Of a stretch of DNA of 64,000 nt, positions 62,945-64,000 are shown in pieces. The stretch covers positions 7,421,001 through 7,485,000 of the forward strand of contig NZ_CP036433.1 in the NCBI RefSeq assembly GCF_007751035.1, written 5' to 3'. The notes below the pieces were generated by a model. It was given only the letters and a program-made list of their open reading frames with translations, was not told where the DNA came from and did no database searches. The stretch is from Lignipirellula cremea (GTDB taxonomy: Bacteria > Planctomycetota > Planctomycetia > Pirellulales > Pirellulaceae). Position 1 is the first letter of the stretch. Each line of letters begins with the position of its first letter. The position numbers and the translations under genes were made by a program.

Positions 62945-64000
62945 TTAACTCCAGAAATCGACCAGCTGTTCTTCGGCCGGTACTTCCAGCGGGAAACGCA
63001 GCGCTAGGGGGTGATCGGCGATTCCTGCGTATTCCCGCAAAGCTGTGTGCAAATGCTCCGGCCGCACTCGCACCCCTTTTTCTGTGTCCAGGGCGTGCGT
63101 GCGGGGATCGATCGGAATCAGCATCTGCTTGTCGTCGGTCGCTCCAATCACCCGGTTCCCGCGAATCCCGGGGCCGATGTACATGATGGAGCCGATGGAC
63201 CAGTGGTCTTTGCCGTTCCCTTTGTTGTAGGTCGGCGTACGGCCCATTTCGCTCTGCAGCACCACGACCAGCTTTTCCCGGATTTTTAATTCCTCGGCCC
63301 GCGTCAGCAGATAATCGACTCCCTGCAGGTATTCAGGGATGAGAGTCATCTGGTCTTTGTCGTTGTTGGCGTGGCTGTCAAACTGGCCGATCGACAGATT
63401 GGCCGACACGCCCACGCCGCCGCAGAAGGCCGCCAGGGCGATATCGGCCTGGCGGGCGATGCGATTCTTGGAACTCTCCTGGGGCAGATACTGGGTCACT
63501 CGGGCCAGTCCCTGGGAGTTGGTCTGGGCGGCGTACAGCATGCTTTGCGTGCGCATCCGACGCGGCAATCGGGCCTGCTCCACCCGTGATTGAAATTGCG
63601 ACTCGAGCGCCCTTTCGATCCGATCGATCACAAACGGATCGTGGTACGAATGCTGGGACGAGCCATTCACGCCGTCGGCATTGGCGAGTTTCTCCAGGGA
63701 GTTGGCGTACGGCACGCGCGACATGGGCACCAGGTTGCCCGTGCCCGAATAATTGCCAAACGTCAAAAACGCCAGCGGCTGTTCGGCCCCGCGACAGGCG
63801 GCCGCCAGCGCGGCAAAGGTCGGATACTCCAGGCTGCTGAGCCGGCCGGTCGCCATGTACCGGGAGCAAGGCGAATGGTTGTTAACCGAATAGTCCAGAC
63901 CATTGAAGACCAGCAATTCGTCCGCGTACTTGCCAAAGAAATCCTCGTTGCTCAGGCCGTCGGCGAGATGGGCTTTGGTCGGAGCAAAACGCAGATTCCC
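62945..64000 (-). CDS. DUF1501 family protein, 5' part outside window
   Basis: The frame continues to the window edge (NLRFAPTKAHLADGLSNEDF precedes the apparent start), so the N-terminus is missing. At least 351 residues are visible. Features: PLAFLTFGNYSGTGNLVPMS, SIGQFDSHANNDKDQMTLIP, LVVVLQSEMGRTPTYNKGNG then KDHWSIGSIMYIGPGIRGNR, typical of the DUF1501 (sulfatase-like) family. It ends 49 bases downstream of rnpB and is convergent with it. Activity unknown. Confidence 0.9.
   Translation of the reverse strand, partial: GNLRFAPTKAHLADGLSNEDFFGKYADELLVFNGLDYSVNNHSPCSRYMATGRLSSLEYPTFAALAAACRGAEQPLAFLTFGNYSGTGNLVPMSRVPYANSLEKLANADGVNGSSQHSYHDPFVIDRIERALESQFQSRVEQARLPRRMRTQSMLYAAQTNSQGLARVTQYLPQESSKNRIARQADIALAAFCGGVGVSANLSIGQFDSHANNDKDQMTLIPEYLQGVDYLLTRAEELKIREKLVVVLQSEMGRTPTYNKGNGKDHWSIGSIMYIGPGIRGNRVIGATDDKQMLIPIDPRTHALDTEKGVRVRPEHLHTALREYAGIADHPLALRFPLEVPAEEQLVDFWS

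Overview
The window looks like chromosomal DNA of a planctomycete of the Pirellulales type. It is GC-rich and packed with families typical of that phylum: a PVC-type membrane-bound dehydrogenase with HEAT repeats, DUF1592/DUF1552 and DUF1501 proteins, a DUF1559 pseudopilin-like protein, SHD1 and Gly/Met-rich secreted proteins, and kinase-like proteins with large periplasmic parts. No phage, insertion sequence, plasmid origin or CRISPR array was seen. The placement rests on recognised families, not on a database search.

Layout. 1-6.6 kb: 3' end of a dehydrogenase, moaB, ribF, a polytopic membrane protein and a large exported repeat protein with a terminal SHD1 domain. 7.0-8.8 kb: tRNA-Lys(CTT) with its own promoter and terminator, then a less GC-rich minus-strand patch holding a DUF6973-like membrane-anchored protein, an unknown partner and a decayed gene. 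8.8-15.1 kb: DUF1552 and DUF1592 genes, a PhoD-type phosphatase and an SGNH esterase. 15.3-17.7 kb: zinc-ribbon, Imm-5-like and VOC proteins, then a repeat-filled gap with nested palindromes. 17.7-21.7 kb: DUF1559 protein, small membrane protein, TPR protein, lpxA and an exported thioredoxin-like protein. 22-26.4 kb: a DUF1501 protein followed by an FG-GAP/alpha-beta hydrolase fusion. 26.5-31.8 kb: cysK, gamma-carbonic anhydrase, SDR and a large membrane pyrophosphatase. 32.4-38.2 kb: Gly/Met-rich exported protein and an exported TPR-CHAT protein. 38.2-45.8 kb: bioD, an enolase-superfamily enzyme and the most unusual pair, a single-pass pseudokinase and a zinc-ribbon protein with duplicated STN-like periplasmic domains. 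45.9-52.6 kb: metF, a GlmU-like fusion, a diguanylate cyclase, a quinone reductase and hslVU. 52.9-61.4 kb: nagA, class IV aminotransferase, thpR, a PfkB kinase, a DUF3604-like exported protein and the futalosine menaquinone genes mqnC-mqnA. 61.6-64 kb: DUF2062 protein, RNase P RNA and a DUF1501 gene running off the window.

Clear working pairs are hslV-hslU (protease), mqnA-mqnC (menaquinone), DUF1592-DUF1552 (exported cytochrome-type and Tat-exported partner) and DUF1501 with the hydrolase fusion. The best candidate for an undescribed system is the 40.3-45.8 kb pair. Both proteins have a cytosolic N-terminal domain (an inactive kinase fold or a zinc ribbon), one membrane span, and periplasmic STN/secretin-N-like domains without any secretin barrel. 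The TPR-CHAT protein and the small island beside tRNA-Lys are second choices. Most start codons were moved inside the longest ORF on the basis of ribosome binding sites, signal peptides and family length.
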